Assembly (NCBI RefSeq): GCF_001625305.1
Contig: NW_017802602.1
Coordinates: 2,550,859-2,614,858 of the forward strand
Length of the DNA stretch: 64,000 nt
Direction: 5' to 3'
DNA from: Branchiostoma belcheri
Taxonomy: Eukaryota; Chordata; Leptocardii; Amphioxiformes; Branchiostomatidae
Shown: one piece after another, positions 1 through 14,583 of the stretch
How the letters are laid out: every line of letters starts with the position of its first letter
How positions within the stretch are numbered: position 1 is the stretch's first letter
Notes under the pieces: model-generated
The model's input: the letters and a program-made list of their open reading frames with translations, nothing else
Told to the model about the DNA's origin: nothing
Databases searched by the model: none
Position numbers and translations under genes: made by a program

Positions 1-1326
1 AGCGAGAGGTGGGCCTGCAGCAGGGGTGGGCCTGCAGCAGGGGGTGGGCCCGGTGTCTTTTGTGGCGAACTCTCTGGAGTAGAAATAGAGAACGGTTCTG
101 GCGACGCGGGTACCGATGCCGAGACCTTTGACTGAAGTGGTGTAGTGCTAGGTGAAGAGATCAGAAAGTCTGAAGACGGCGGAGTGCTGGGGACCTCCCC
201 CATGGAAAGCCGTCGCCTTGCGCCGGAGGGCGACGGAGACAGCGAGCTTGTCATGGTACAGATTGCGTGTTCCGGCAACACACTCTTACTTGTTGGAGAG
301 CATTCGCAAGCGTCTGCATCCTCGCTGGCAATCTTTGTGAGGCTAGACCGGCGTTTGTCCACCAAGTTCATGTTGCTGTACAGAGATACAGCTGGCGATA
401 CTTTCTCGGCCATGGGAAGTGAAGTCTTACTCGCTGGGGCAACAGGACTGAGGGAAACAACAGTCTCGTGGTCAGGCGATTCCTTGATCATCTCCTCGTC
501 ATCAGTACGACTTTCGGTCCCCTTTTGGTACAGTTTGGGTCGTATCTTTGCGCCTATCTTGTGGTGGAGCTGCGCAAAGCCTGAGTCTCCCTGCAGCGTC
601 GTAGCAGCCTTGGATTTGATGCTCTTGATTGCCTCTCCAGCCTTGTCTACCACGCCTGCCTTGATGCTCTGCATCGCTCCCCCCGCTGTCTTGACGATCT
701 TGCTCTGCCCAGCTCTCTGGACCGCCTCTCCGGCTGTTCTGACGACCCTGCTCTGCCCAGCTCTTTGCACCGCCTCTCCTGCCTTCCTGACGATCTTGCT
801 CTTTCCAGCCTTGTCGACCATTTGGGTATAGAGTGTTCCAAGGAATGGAAACCTGTAAAAGATTTCATTGTTTCTGTATGCTGTTTGGCTAGGGCAACGT
901 GCACTAGTACTGTTTCAAAGGATTTATTTACATGAAGTCACGAAACTTGTGCTTTATATAGAGCACATTAAAAACGTAATCTGTAGTATTCTTGCCTTGG
1001 CCATTCTTGAAAGATGGTGTCAGAAGTGGGATTTCTCACAGAACGAACGGACACTTTAGTTAGTGAGGACAAATACGAACGAACTACGCGGCTGTCTACA
1101 ACCTTATGGTGTGGTAGATCAGTCAAACGTTGTCATGTAGAACAACTCACAGCCATCTTCGATCGTAAAGGACATGCCAAGAACTATGCTCACCTCTCTT
1201 GGCAGCAGCGGATCCTAGCAGCACAGCAGACACAGATGACAACAAGAAAGGGCACCAGTAGTACCAGCAGTATAACTTCCAGTGCTAGATTGTCTGCCTC
1301 GGCCGCTGTCATAATCGGTTTGCCTT
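1..1326 (-). other. Membrane helix and cytoplasmic tail exons of the minus-strand receptor
   Basis: Exon 1326-1194 encodes a membrane helix (EVILLVLLVPFLVVICVCC) followed by RIRCCQER. Exon 852-1 follows in phase 2 and stays open to the window edge (284 codons). It begins with about four 16-residue basic amphipathic units of the type KAGKSKIVRKAGEAVQ, and continues as a Ser/Pro-rich tail with basophilic-kinase-like RRRLS and RRSS sites. Near base 1 it becomes Pro-rich (PPPAAGPP), like the tail of the plus-strand paralog. The amphipathic repeats could lie on the inner membrane leaflet (inference). Confidence 0.8.
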
Positions 1327-4300
1327 CTGTAGAAAAATATAATTTCGTTGTAGTCACATGTGCATTGTGCTAACATTTTGAATCAATAATGTAATTCCCT
1401 GTGTTATAACCACTCTAGTCACCAAGCATCGAAGTCGGAATATGTTTTCCTTTGGCAAAGAAGCATAGAGGAAGAAACAAACCATCTAAAAGCTTGTCAA
1501 GCCAAACGTTTTTTTTTTACTTCTGTCTTGTTAAGTTTAACCGTTATTTTCAGTCTCTATCACCTGAAGTTGGAAGAGGTGGCTGTACGAGTATTCCGTA
1601 TGCATGTGTGACGACTGCCCTTCCTCCATGTACCACCAGGCAGGAGTAGCTACCAGTCATGCTGGAATGCAGGTCCCGCAAGTGTAGCGTGGTCACGTAT
1701 TTGTTGTTAGGTTCCTACAACGTGCAGAAACAATTTTCACTAAGAGTTTCGTAAAGATCAAAAACAGCATGCTAGTTTGAAGGTTCCAAACGATGCAAAA
1801 ATAGTACGTTTTTTTAGGTTCGTAGAGATGCAAAGCAGATTTTTCTTATATAGGTTGCTAAAGATGCAAAAACTACAAAGCAGTAAGTTTTAGCTAACAT
1901 AATCAGGAATACATATTGTACTGTGATAATAACGTTTGAAATGTATACTAATTCTTGACATTTTCAAGAAAATAGTCAACACATATAACATATTTTCCTA
2001 TATCTTAAAGGACAAATCCAATACTTTCAGTTTTGGGGCCTTTCCACCCAAAATCCTATTTGTAAATGGTGATTTATTGGTTTCTGCCAACCCCGCACAT
2101 ATTTGCGGTTATATCTGACCCGCTCGATGTTCCCCGGCTAGAGCCCGATTGTCCGCTAGGCGGCGCAGCGACTGTAGATTTGACGTCACCGTTTCCATTC
2201 TGCTACTAGCGAAAACAATCATGGCGGGCGCATCTGGACTGCATCGGCTGTGAAACCCTTCCGTTTTGAGCCACAGACAGACAGTAGTGGTGACTCTGAC
2301 CCCGATCCAGGCGATGAGAACGTTTGGGAAGGAGGTGACGTGGAGACAGAGCGTTGGAGGTTGGACGATCGATGTAAATAAATTTGTCAAAGGGTTGAGT
2401 GAATTGCAACGTAAACAAACCGCGGTACCGACCTGTTAGAGACCGGCTCCTGCACGCCCTGCTGGATCAGATCCCAACGAAAAATCAGCAAAGTTCGGAG
2501 GTTTGCCGGGTGGAGAATCACATCGAAGTCAGGGTGGTTTCTAATGCATGGGTGGTCTGGACCGACGTTCTTTTTGAACAGTGTCTGGCAGGTCGTGGCA
2601 ACAAACACTCCCGTACAGAGGGCAATTCCAGGCAGTTTCCACAGCGGCACCAGTCCCGGTTCCCCAACCTCCAACGCTCTATCTCCACGTCACCTCCATC
2701 CCAAACGTTCTCATCGCCTGGATCGGGGTCAGAGTCACCACTACTGTCTGTCTGTGGCTCAAAACGGAAGGGTTTCACAGCCGATGCAGTCCAGATGCGC
2801 CCGCCATGATTGTTTTCGCTAGTAGCAGAATGGAAACGGTGACGTCAAATCTACAGTCGCTGCGCCGCCTAGCGGACAATCGGGCTCTAGCCGGGGAACA
2901 TCGAGCGGGTCAGATATAACCGCAAATATGTGCGGGGTTGGCAGAAACCAATAAATCACCATTTACAAATAGGATTTTGGGTGGAAAGGCCCCAAAACTG
3001 AAAGTATTGGATTTGTCCTTTAAGGTTCAGCTCAACATGCTAGCAACAGAAAATACCATAACGCCATTGGCATTGTGTATATGTATGCTGAATTGAAGGC
3101 TACTACAAGGAGAAACTTGTAAATCGAAGCTGGGTATGTTTGGTACAACTTACTCACCCCTTTAGTTATACTGACGAATTCGCCCTCATGTTGTCGTCGG
3201 TCTTCCTTCATCCATATAACATGTGCTTTTGAGAGGTTTTTCCCTCCAATTAAGCTGTAGTCACACCGTAGCTTGAGCGACGAGGCCTGAGTAGCCACTA
3301 TCTCCTTGTAGTGGGCTGGAATATGCGGTGGAAGTGTTAGAAACTAGCCTGGTTACAAAACCTATTATAGCTCCCGAGTCCTACAGCCTCTCTTTTTGCG
3401 GAGAGTCTGTAGGACTCGGGAGCTATACTAGGTTTTTGGTAACCAGGCAAGTTAGAAATGCTATCGTGTTTTTTTACAAAAACGACTTGTAAATTATTGG
3501 ACTCTGCATCGCTGTTAAGACTCACTGTATAGGCATCATAACATGCGAAAGACATACATTCTCTTTACTTTTCCAGGCATATTATTGAGTTTTCATAGAT
3601 GTTACCTGCTTTCGTCGTAGTGGCCGAATTAAGCAGCTGCCCTCGTTTTTGAAGAGCCATGTCAGCCATTTTGAATTCCTGGCCGTAGACCTTAACGCTA
3701 TAAATAGCACCCTTGAACCCCCTCTTCTCTGGAACATGCTGATACTTGGTCAGATCCTTCCATAACGCCTCTGTTACGCCCCCTATCATGAGCGAGGGGT
3801 CCGGTTGGTACTGCATCCCTTCGCAGGACAACTGGGTTGCCGGTCCGCTGTTGATCCTCATCTCCGCGTCCCCTGGTTTTGTGATCGTCAGTTGGAGATG
3901 CACCCAGCTCTTTAGCTGAAATTTACCACAGGTGCATCAATTTAGAGCAAAACTACACATGCAGCCAAAATAAAGTATACACACCTTAAGCTAAAGGTAA
4001 ATGAATATGTCTTATAGATTTGTTAGACAACGTAAAAAAAATATACCCTTTTTCAAATACCGTCACCATATCAAAATGTACCAAAGCGAGCCGTTGGTGT
4101 CAGATCCACCTCAGAGGACACGCTATTTAATCATACATTCCTGTTTTGTTTTGTTTTGCCAGGGTGACCCTAACCTGGGTGCCATCTGATTTGTTACGAC
4201 AACCCCGAAAAATTCGACACAGTATAAGAAATTTATTTACAGTGAGGTCCAGTCTGAACCTTTGTACATCAATGGTCATAGGCACTAGCTTGTAACTTGT

Positions 4301-7300
4301 AACTTACTTTCAGTTCTTCACTAGAAGTTTGTACATCCGCCCCGTCTAAGCCCAGCTTCAGCACGACACGGTTATTACTGAGGAGGAGTATGATGTAGGT
4401 GCTCCGCTCAGTCCCTTTGTTGAAAAGCAGCAAGCCTTCCCCCTCCGATGGCATCAGAACCATGGAGATGGTAAAGGAACCTTGCGCAGCCTTCGGGGTT
4501 GTGACTGGAATCTCTGCATACTCCTCACCGGAAAACAACAACGAAGCAGCGGCTAGATCTGCAAAGAATTTTTTTAAAAATTACCTAAGAGCTCCTAGAT
4601 GCAATAGAGAAATTTTAGACGGTTGGGGTAGCCCTATCAAAGTATCTCAAGTTGTTTTGTTTTCATAAGTTTCTTCCACACCTGTTTTTTCGTCAGCTGA
4701 GTTGTGCCCCTCGACGGGAATTCTGTCCCCCTTCCAGGCGTACTCCTTCAGGCTGAACTGTTGGTAGTTCAGCCACAGGTCACAAACCTTCCCTTGCAAG
4801 CCTGACAAAGAAAAATAACCACAATCTTCTGGCATTCTGGTTATGGGGCAACATGTAATAATTTATTGGGTGCTTTCAGTATGGACATTGTGTATATTTT
4901 GATTACTTTGTATATGTCTTTGTATATACCTCATTTAGATGTCCATGTATTGTCTCTAAATTTTTTTATGTGACAAATGGTACTCAATTCAGGGGGAAGT
5001 AGTTATGCTCCCCTGCTGATGTACATTTGAAATAGTGCAATAAAGAAATTGAATTCTCAATTCATTAGTGTGTGTGCACAATTATTTTCACTTGTATGAA
5101 AGATAACAGAATGATAACATGTGACTCGTGAATGCAAAAAAAGACTCTAGATTCCTTATAAATTGAAAATGTTGTATTAACTAGAAATACCAGTTTTGAA
5201 GAAGGAATCCGTCGAGTATGCAAGAGCACCGCCAAGGAAAAGCTGTCCTCCAAAGCTGGCTCCTGGATGTTCAACACTGAACAATTTTTCTCGAATCTCT
5301 CCATCATTTACTCGCAGTGACGCCCTCTCTCCGGCTATGGTGGCAACGACGTCATTCCAAGCATCAATCTGACAGAAAAAAAAGTGGTGTGAAGTTGGCA
5401 TGTTAGTAGCACGTCGGCAGAAACTCAGATTTTTCACGTTTTTTGCTGGATTTTTGGTCAACGTTGCATCAGAATTTAGTCAGTTGCAGATGATATCTTT
5501 TCCAACACAATATTTGGAAACTACAGTGTTAACCTCATATGCGCGAATATGACCTTATATGAGACATTCTACCGAAGTGCTATGCACAATACAATACGGG
5601 TGTCGCGCAGGCGCAGTAAGTTCTGCCGACGACGTCATTGTGATTGGATTGATTTTGGTCACGTGAACAATTCCTGCTCTCTAATTGGCCGAATCGCTAA
5701 TTTTTATCGACAGCCATGGGTGCTTTATTTACCTTTGGTTCGTCACCGAGTAATTCCACTTCGTCTTCGCCAAAAACCACCTTAAAGACAATGAGCCCCT
5801 CCTTCAACCCAAGCTCTATCATCACATCGTCTTCTTCACGCCCGTTTTCTGACGAGGTCCACAGCAGGAGGCCGTCTCCGGTGTACGGAAAGAAACGGAC
5901 GAAGGCCCGCCAGACGTGGGCCGGGTGAGTCGGTGCTGGGTACATCAGGTAGGAATCTTTGCTGAAGATTCGCGTGGTCCCGTCAGTTTCTGTACAGGAG
6001 GCAGGCGACATTTAAATAAGCGTTTGTCAATAAGCCATTTCACAGTGTCGAGTGCGCATGCGCTAGTCGTGATGCATTTATAATGCTTAGGTCAAAGTTT
6101 AAGCCCCAGACAGACAACTACACATGCGCGTCTGGAACTGTGAAATATTTTAAAGACGTGTTACGATAACGTACTATGAAAGTAAACGTACAGTTTGAAA
6201 TATATAACGTACATACTCAACAGTCGTGGTTTGACGTGACACACACACACACACACGCACACACACACACAAACACACACACACACACACAAACATACAC
6301 ACACAAATGTAACGTTACACATTCTGAACAGCCATGGTTTGAATTTTACCTATGCAGGGCGGTATTGAGCAGTGTTCCACCTCTGTCCCCTGTCCCTCGC
6401 ACTCTTTCCCGTCTCCAGACGGGGCCGGGTCGGTACAGGTCCGGTCCCGGGACCTCACTCCCTCCCCGCACGTGGCCGTACAACCCGACCAAGACGACCA
6501 GCCCGCCCAGTTACCGTTTTCTGGGAATGAAGAATGTGGTATGGAATAGTCCATGGAAACATTGCGCAACGACAATGCATTTGGATGTTATGATAAGCAA
6601 CTCAATTAATTAATAGCGCAAACGGGAATCATTTTTGTGTGGTGCGAGAAATACGTTGCTTCATTTGAAATCCATCCTGTCGAAACAGAAAAAAAATTAA
6701 AATGTCTTTCAAGTATAAGGAAGTCAACAAACATGTAGACGCGTAGCTAAGGAAGATTCAGTTCAAAGTGATGGGATTGCATTTTTTAAAATGCTACAAT
6801 TGTAATGGTATACAGTAACTTATAAAGGGCTTTCAAAATTTGCCATCTTCGTTCAGCTGACAATTTAGGGAAGAGTGAAGTCACCTGCACATTCGGCAAC
6901 CTGACATTCCATGACTTCCACCCTTCTGCCGATGCAGTTCGGCTTCGCGTCGGCCTCCTGTGTGGCCCCAGGTTTGTTCATGCAGCCCCTCTTCCTCTGC
7001 CGGTACCCCATGTCGCAGGTGCGGTCACACGGTTGCCATGACTCCCACGACTGCCACTGCCACTTGTGGTCTACACCTGGTATCATGTGTACGAGGTTTC
7101 AGTAATCTACAAGCAATTCCTAGGGTGGCACAAGACGGTATCAAATCGGACAGGTAGTATCCAGTCGCCAGAGAGGGTCCAATACGCCTTGGGTGGCGAC
7201 TGGACACTGCCTGGCCAATTTGATACTGTCTTTTGCCACCCTAGGAATTGCTTGGAGATTAAGTATCGTTCCATGTTACTCATTGTCACAAAGTCGTCTT

Positions 7301-8179
7301 TTAGTTCTGGGTACGGAAGTATTGCTTTGGGTACGTGACACTGGTTGTATCTGTGGGTTTGCGTGTATGCTTGCGAGTAGTTGGGCAGAAAGGCAGGAGG
7401 TCAAAAGGCTAGACACAGGAAATGGGGTGAACATGAAGGTCCTAGAAATAAATTGGTGATGAAGATGGTACATTGACAAACGATAGCTTTGATAACTCAA
7501 CTGTCATCAACACAGTTCTTCTGTTTTACAAAACAGTCTGTGAATAAAAACCATTTTACTAACAGATGCCCAAACCTACCGCTGTTGGGGCACTCGCTCT
7601 TCTGGCACGCCTTCTCCTCCCGATCCGGACCTTCGCACATCTGTCCACCGTGCCGGGGCGCAGGGTTGGCACACACCCTGTTACGGGACGTCGTGCCCTC
7701 CCCACATGTCAGGGAACATTCCGTCCAGTCGGACCAATCACTAAAGCCACCATGAACTGAGAGAAATATGTCATAGTTTGTATGGTTAGAGAAAAAAATT
7801 AAGCAAACACTAACTGAAAATTTGGAAAAGGCCAACCCTTTTTAACTACAGAAACTGATTAATATATAAAACTTCCGGCTGACTTGTGAGTTGATTGTAT
7901 CTTTGTACGTCGGTTTTACGGAGGTTGGGAGGGGGTTTTGCAAGAAGTTCTTGCCTAAAGCAGACCCAGCATGCCCTTGAGTGGGTGGTGTGTGGCGGAA
8001 TTCAGGAAGAGGTGTTGTACTTAACTGAATTACATGATGCAGCCCCCCCCCAATTCATTACAGGCGTGGATTGCATTGTGGTAATCCTAGAATAAGAGTG
8101 AGTGGGTGAGTGAGTGAGTGAGTGAGTGAGTGAGTGAGTGGGTGAGTGAGTGAGTGAGTGTGTGTGTGCATGTGTGTGT

Positions 8180-8253
<74 letters not shown>

Positions 8254-11200
8254 GAGGGAATGCGTGAGTTAGAGTCTATGATAAGTGTTTTCACACTCAG
8301 ACACAACGCTTCTTTGCTAACCTGGACATGGCTGTATGTTGCAGAGCTGGACATCACGAATGTCTCCTCTGCACCTCCGCTCTTTCCAGAGACAGTTCCG
8401 CTGTCTTCTCCTGATCCCCTTTTCACAGCTCCGCGTGCAAGACGTCCATTGTCCCCAGTCTGTCAGGTAAGCCAAGTCCCGACTGTACTCTCCGGCTATC
8501 TGTAGAAAACTTGGGAAAACCAACATCCCTTCCGACGTGGTTTTGGAGTCTTTGTCGGTCAGTTCTGCGATCACCTTTCCTTCTACTTCCGGAGCGGCGG
8601 TATCTCCGTGTGATGTGTGTTGGTAGTCGTAATCTCCGTATGCCTCACTGTGAACGTAGTCTTCATCTCTAGGCACAGAACTTGGTCCTTGAACGACGTT
8701 GTTCGCCATAGATTGCTGTCCATCAGCATAGTGCTCATCCATAGATTGCTGTCCATGAACATATTGTTCATCCATAGATTGTTGTCCATGAACATACTGC
8801 TCATCCATAGATTGTTGTCCATGAACATAGTTCCCATCCATAGATTGCTGTCCATGAACATAGTTCCCATCCATAGATTGCTGTCCATGAACAAAGTTCC
8901 CATCCATAGATTGCTGTCCATGAACATAGTTCCCATCCATAGATTGCTGTCCATCCACATAGTGCTCATCCATAGATTGCTGTCCATGAACATATTGTTC
9001 ATCCATGGAGTGCTGTCCCTCAACTACATTGTCAGCCACAGATTGCTGTCCTTGAACGAAGTTCCCATCCATAGATTGCTGTCCCTCAACTTCATTGTTA
9101 GCCATAGATTGGTGACCTTCAGCCATAGATTGGTGACCTTCAGCCATAGATTGCTGTCCCTGAACTATGTTTTCATCCATATATTGCTGGTCATGATAAT
9201 CATCTATATATTGTTCTTTATCCATGAGATCTTGCACCTCATTCGTCGCTCTTTTGTGCCGTGTATGGGCACCTAAAAACGCAAAGTTCAACATCGGTTA
9301 GCTTGATGAATGGTAAAAACAGAATGATACTTGTAAACCTCTCTGAAGTGTGTCGACGTCAACACTGGGTCACATTAATTAACCGCGACGGGGGCCGTTC
9401 TTGTTTACAAGACACCTTTGACCCGGTGTTGACGTCACAATTCATGAAAGCCACGTGACAAGTCTCACTGGGTCAGTCTACTGAGGAAGACCAGAGTGAC
9501 TGGTCGAAAGCTCTAGGTGAGACCATTTCCCTTTTGTGTTGTAACCAAAGTTTCACCTTTAAGTAAACAGACTCACCTTCCTCTTCACACGGCACGTTCA
9601 CAGCCCTCACCAGGAGTCGCGGCCCTGGGCAATCCTTCCCGTGAGCCTGTGGGGCTGGGTGGTTACACGTTCGGAGCCGTCCTTGCTTCCCCTCCCCGCA
9701 GTCACTCGTGGACACTGACCACTCGCTCCAGCCACTCCAGCCGCCATCAACTATACGATTATTATGTTTACAGAAGGAAAACATTTTGTTTTTACTCAGT
9801 TTCTTCCTCCTCTTCTGCTCCAAACACTAACCTTTGACCTGGCCAATGACATGATTTGTTGACGTCTGTCACCATGGTGACTGGTATTGGGTTACATAAT
9901 GTTGTAATTTCATGGTCTGCTCTGCTCCTGTCACCATATACAAGTAGTACATGTATGTGAATGTGTTTGAGTAAGAATTAACAGAGCAGACCATGTCCGA
10001 AGGTAAACATTATGCATTTGCTTTGCAAATGTTACTTTTCTAGTTAAGAAAAATGCTTTAAGTGACTTGGGCTGTGGTGGTGGAGACTGATTTCTCTCCT
10101 TCATATTCATTTATGTGGTGACCAGCCCATCCAAATCTGTCCTGCTACAAAATGTAACCCAAGGCCACAGGGTGTCTGCCACAGCACCAGTTACCATGGT
10201 GACAGACGTCTGGTCAAGGTCATTGGCTTTAGTTGTAAGAAGAAGTAATAGGAAACTGCGAAGAAACCATAATGGGTACATGTGAAGCCATCGGTTAAAC
10301 TGTATGAGTGCTCAGACCAATAAATTTGCATAATTTCGGATTTATGAGATTGTGATTACATAAATCTTTTATTACAACATTTAATGACAAAAAGGGCAGG
10401 ATGACGGCACACTCAAGCTAAAGCTTATGTTCATGTCGCCATCTAACATTACAAAAGCACAAAAACAGATACAGACATGCAAAGCTTAATAATAACAAAA
10501 TAGAATGAGTTACAATTAAGGATTAATAACTCGCCCCGAGGTGAATATGGTGTGATAAAGCCTTGTCAGTTGCTATAACCACCGAATAAAGCCATTGAGT
10601 GAGCGCAGCGAACGAGGTAAAGGTTATAGTCATGTAGTGACGTTACAGAATGATACCTCTCATTTGGTGACCTACCCTGACATGGCGGCAGACTACACAG
10701 TTCTTCAGCAGTCGCCACTACGTCGCCTTTCGCTTGGTCCTGCGGACAGCCCTCGACGGCCTTAGGACAGGTCATCTCACGCTGTCTGGTACCGATGCTG
10801 CAGTAAGGCTCTCCCTGACACTGGCCCCAGGGCGACCATGTATACATCCACTCCTTCGCGTCATCTGAACAGACGGAGCAAGAAACTTCATATTTTCGGC
10901 AAGCGTTTTGGGTTCATCTTAATTGTTTTGAGTTCATCTTTAATGTTAATTGGAACTGTGTGTGGATGTGGGGGGTGTATGGTGGATATTACACGTCTTC
11001 CTGAAATTCCTCACACATATAAGAAACATCTGACCGTTTCCAAAATCATATCCTGTTGCTTGAGTAACTGGCGTATCTTATTACCTGGATGTCTAACCTT
11101 CATCGACATGAGAAATAATACCTCTGTTTTTCATGGAGGTCCTTATAGTCTAAATGAAATGTTCCTTCAGAAGTCATGAAATGTACACTTCGTGAGAGAT

Positions 11201-14200
11201 TTTCTGTCAGTTCAATTTAAGGTACAAAAAGTCTGACAAAATTTCACACCCAAAATGTTATGCCACGTCTGGTGTTCCTTACTGTGGTACCTTTACAACT
11301 TGTTTTTCGCATTTCTAAAGAGAAAAGTTGGGGGGAAAACAGTATACCCACCATTACAGATGACGTTCATATCCGGATTCTTGCGAAAATCTCCCTCTAC
11401 AAATTCGTTCATGACCGTAATATTGGCTGGATGCTGTCCAATTGGCCCCTGTCCGATGAAGAAACACTTCATTTCACCAACTTTGAAGCCGAAGCACCAC
11501 AGTCCCTTGTCCTCGTCGCCATGTAAGACAGAGAAAAGGTAGCATGGGCCTTTACAGATGGTGTTCGGTTTGCTGGCGAACACAGGCAGACCGTTGGATT
11601 CCCCGTCTATCATGCTGTACACCGTCATGGTGGGGAGGAGAGCCTCGTTTACTGGAGTCCCTTCCAGAAGTACAGCGGCGCAAACTAGGAAGAACAAATC
11701 AAACAAGAAATTAGAGATTTTAGACTTCCGATGTTGAGCCACATCATTGATCTGTAACTAACGTGAGAGGTCAGGTGTTTAGGGCTAGGACTGGGTTAGG
11801 GTTGATATTAGAGTTACATAATGTCTCAATGCATTGTGAAACAACACAGGCGACAAGTAGCAAAATATTGGACTGTAAATAGTGTATTTAAGGAATTGTG
11901 TTGTCTTTGCTCCATACTGTTAACTTGTAGAACAAAACTGTAATGTTTTGTACGTTTCTTTTCAATTGTAATTCATGTATGTATATATATGTTTCAATGT
12001 GCAGACCACAGGAAGAATAGCCTCTTATGAGGCTATTTGTGGATCTAAATAAAACTCAAACTCAATCTTACTTCCGGAAGAACACTCGTCGTTCCTTGTG
12101 CACTGTTTGAACTCTACGGGCTTGCCCGGGCACCGCCAGCCGCCGTTCTGTGGCGCCGGGTCGGTGCAGTTCCGCTGCCGGACGGTAGAGCCCTGCCCGC
12201 ACTTCACGGAACAGGCGCTCCACGGTCCCCACTCAGACCACTGTCCGTCGACTAGGGAACAGAGAAACACGAACTGATGGTGTAAACTGGTCAGGGATTA
12301 TCTAAGCCATATAAACAGATCTAGGCATTTTCTGAAAGAGGCCTGGCATTGCGTAATACAAAAAGATTCAAGCAATATTGGATGAGTTAGATGTTTCAGA
12401 CGCAGATACAGAGATAGCACCCACTATCTGTCTTTTATTTGTGACTGAGAAACGGCCGGAAAAAAACTTAAAACCAAGCTTAAGTGCAGAATAACGTAAA
12501 TGTAGATACAGTATATCATCAACTCCCGGTGACAGCGTATACTGTGGACATGTGGTAATTTGCAAATTGTGATGATTTGTATTAAGCGGTATGGTGATTT
12601 ATTAAATAGAGAAATATACGTTGTGTAGTGATTTACATAATGTAGTGATTTATATAGTTTGGATATTTACATAACACAATGATTTACATCATGTGTTAAT
12701 TTAAATAATGTGATGATTCACATCTATAATATGGTGATTTACATAGTTTAGCAATTTACTTAATGTTTTCTGAATGAAAAACGCACCTCTGCATGATCTG
12801 GAATACTTATAGCAGGACAGATCCGACCAGTAGGAATTCTGTTGAGTAAAAATTCAAACAAACAATTGTTTACCAATGCTTTCACAGTAAAATTTTATTT
12901 GGCTCTGTGGCATTCAAAACAACAGAACGTTCAATATCGGAAAGCTTTTACAGCAAATACACCTTCAGTACCATGGACAGATACATGCACAAAAGCCTGG
13001 ATGGTCGTCTTTTAGCTTAAAGCTGCATTTTGTGACATTTCGGTGAAACACAAATGCAATAACTTTAACTGAAAAAATATTTGAAATTTACTTCCACTTT
13101 TCAACATATTTGCGTCATTATCTTAGATTTCTGACTTGTATTGTTGACACTCATTTTGTGACACCACCACGAAATAAGAGACTGAAAGACTAAGGCTCAA
13201 AAGGCTCGAATCTAGCCTACATATCCTTCAAAATTTCACGAATCATATCAGTTTGGTATGAGTATCTGTATCTGTATAGCCGGTATAACCGCCTTTCGGC
13301 GTAACATACCAGCTTCTGTATCTGTATAGCCGGTATAACCGCCTTTCGGCGTAACACACCAGCTTCGCAGGCACGCGGCGCGGCGGCAACTGGCTACATC
13401 ACACCGATCGACTTGTTACACCTAACCCTTGAACTTCTAACTCTAGACATAGTTTAGAGTACTCACGATTTCGTGTTTGTTCGGAAGTAAGTGCGTCACT
13501 TGTTGGTAACTGCACTTGGCGAAGATGCAGAGTTGTTCAAGCTTCGAATGAACAGCATGCACTTCGTTCAGACGGTCTTTGGCAGCTTGTACCGAGGAGG
13601 CGTGGTGGTGGTGGTGGGCGTGGCCTGTGGTTGATTGACATGGTTTAATGTCATAATTTAGCAATTTACGTAACAAAAAACGTTGACAGGTTTTAATGTC
13701 ATATGACGTTCAACCATATGTTGGAACGTAAGATTACGTCAGATGTTGTGCACTAAGTATGGCCTGCACAGAAATAATTTCGCATATACAATACCATACA
13801 TTTGATTTTGTATCACAAGACATACCATAGGAAAACACGAGCCTGTCTCATAGCCTTTTTAGGACGTAGTTAGGCAATGGTCTCTGTGTCGAGGAAGGCA
13901 GAAGCCATCCCTCTTCTTCCACTGCCTTTTACCTCCCCAGCCGAAGTCATGTACCAATTTTACACCTGGGTGGAGTGAGGAAAGTCGTAGTGTCTTTCCC
14001 ATGGACATAACGTCTAGCCAAAAGTGCCGGGGATAGAACCCATGACCTCTCGATCTCCTGTACGTCCGCTATCCCAGCCAATCGGCTATAAGTGTTCTTG
14101 CATCACTTCGTAAAATGGGTGACCACAAAATGCTTCTTTCTGTCCGTTTCGCACTTTCTGTACATCATGCCAAAAATCATCTATCTGACCAACCTTTCTG

Positions 14201-14543
14201 TAACTGGCTTAGCTATCTTCCTCCTTTTGTATCACAGTCCAAGATGTGTTATAAGGATCGGCCTTACCCTTTTCTGGACACGGTCTGTCCTCGCAGCGCA
14301 GTGTGTCGATGGCCAGGCCGTCACACGGATAGCCGCCGTTCTGGGGGAGCGGGTTGGAACACGTCCTCCTGCGGTGTTGGAGGCCCGGGCCGCAGGTCAG
14401 ACTGCAGATGTCCCATTCGCTCCACTGCGTCCAGCCACCGTCAACTGTGAGGAGATGACGTTAAGCGTTGAAATGTGTGTTTGTGTGTGTGTGTGTGCCT
14501 CTGTGTGTGTGTGTGTGTGTATGTGTGTGTGTGTGTGTATGTG

Positions 14544-14583
<40 letters not shown>

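Larger units (their letters stand above)
6350..10864 (-). other. Six TSP1-type exons of the minus-strand receptor
   Basis: Exons 10864-10676, 9750-9577, the 3' part of 9272-8322, 7756-7580, 7076-6885 and 6520-6350 each encode a TSP1 repeat in phase 1-1. W-x-x-W pairs and CSxxC or CxxTCG motifs are clear in 9750, 7756 and 6520. The copies at 10864 (WSPWGQCQGEPYC) and 7076 (WQWQSWESWQPC...CDMG) are divergent. TSP1 repeats commonly bind glycosaminoglycans and carry C-mannosylated Trp. Confidence 0.85.

Noticed and set aside
145-831. Plus-strand 228-codon ORF
   Set aside because: It is the antisense of the cytoplasmic-tail exon of the minus-strand receptor, which joins in phase with the TM exon.
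2399-2809. Host gene in the 2.0-3.0 kb region
   Set aside because: The ORFs lie inside a TTAA-flanked fold-back transposon and are frameshifted relative to the P2X7-like domain.
8158-8505. Cys/Val or Thr/His ORFs at several CA/TG runs (also 14397, 15047, 19799, 27845, 52335)
   Set aside because: Pure translations of dinucleotide microsatellites.
8617-9276. Plus-strand 219-codon ORF and other frames over the 33-bp repeat
   Set aside because: Open by chance because the unit length is a multiple of three. Only the minus frame has splice sites and a TSP1 domain.
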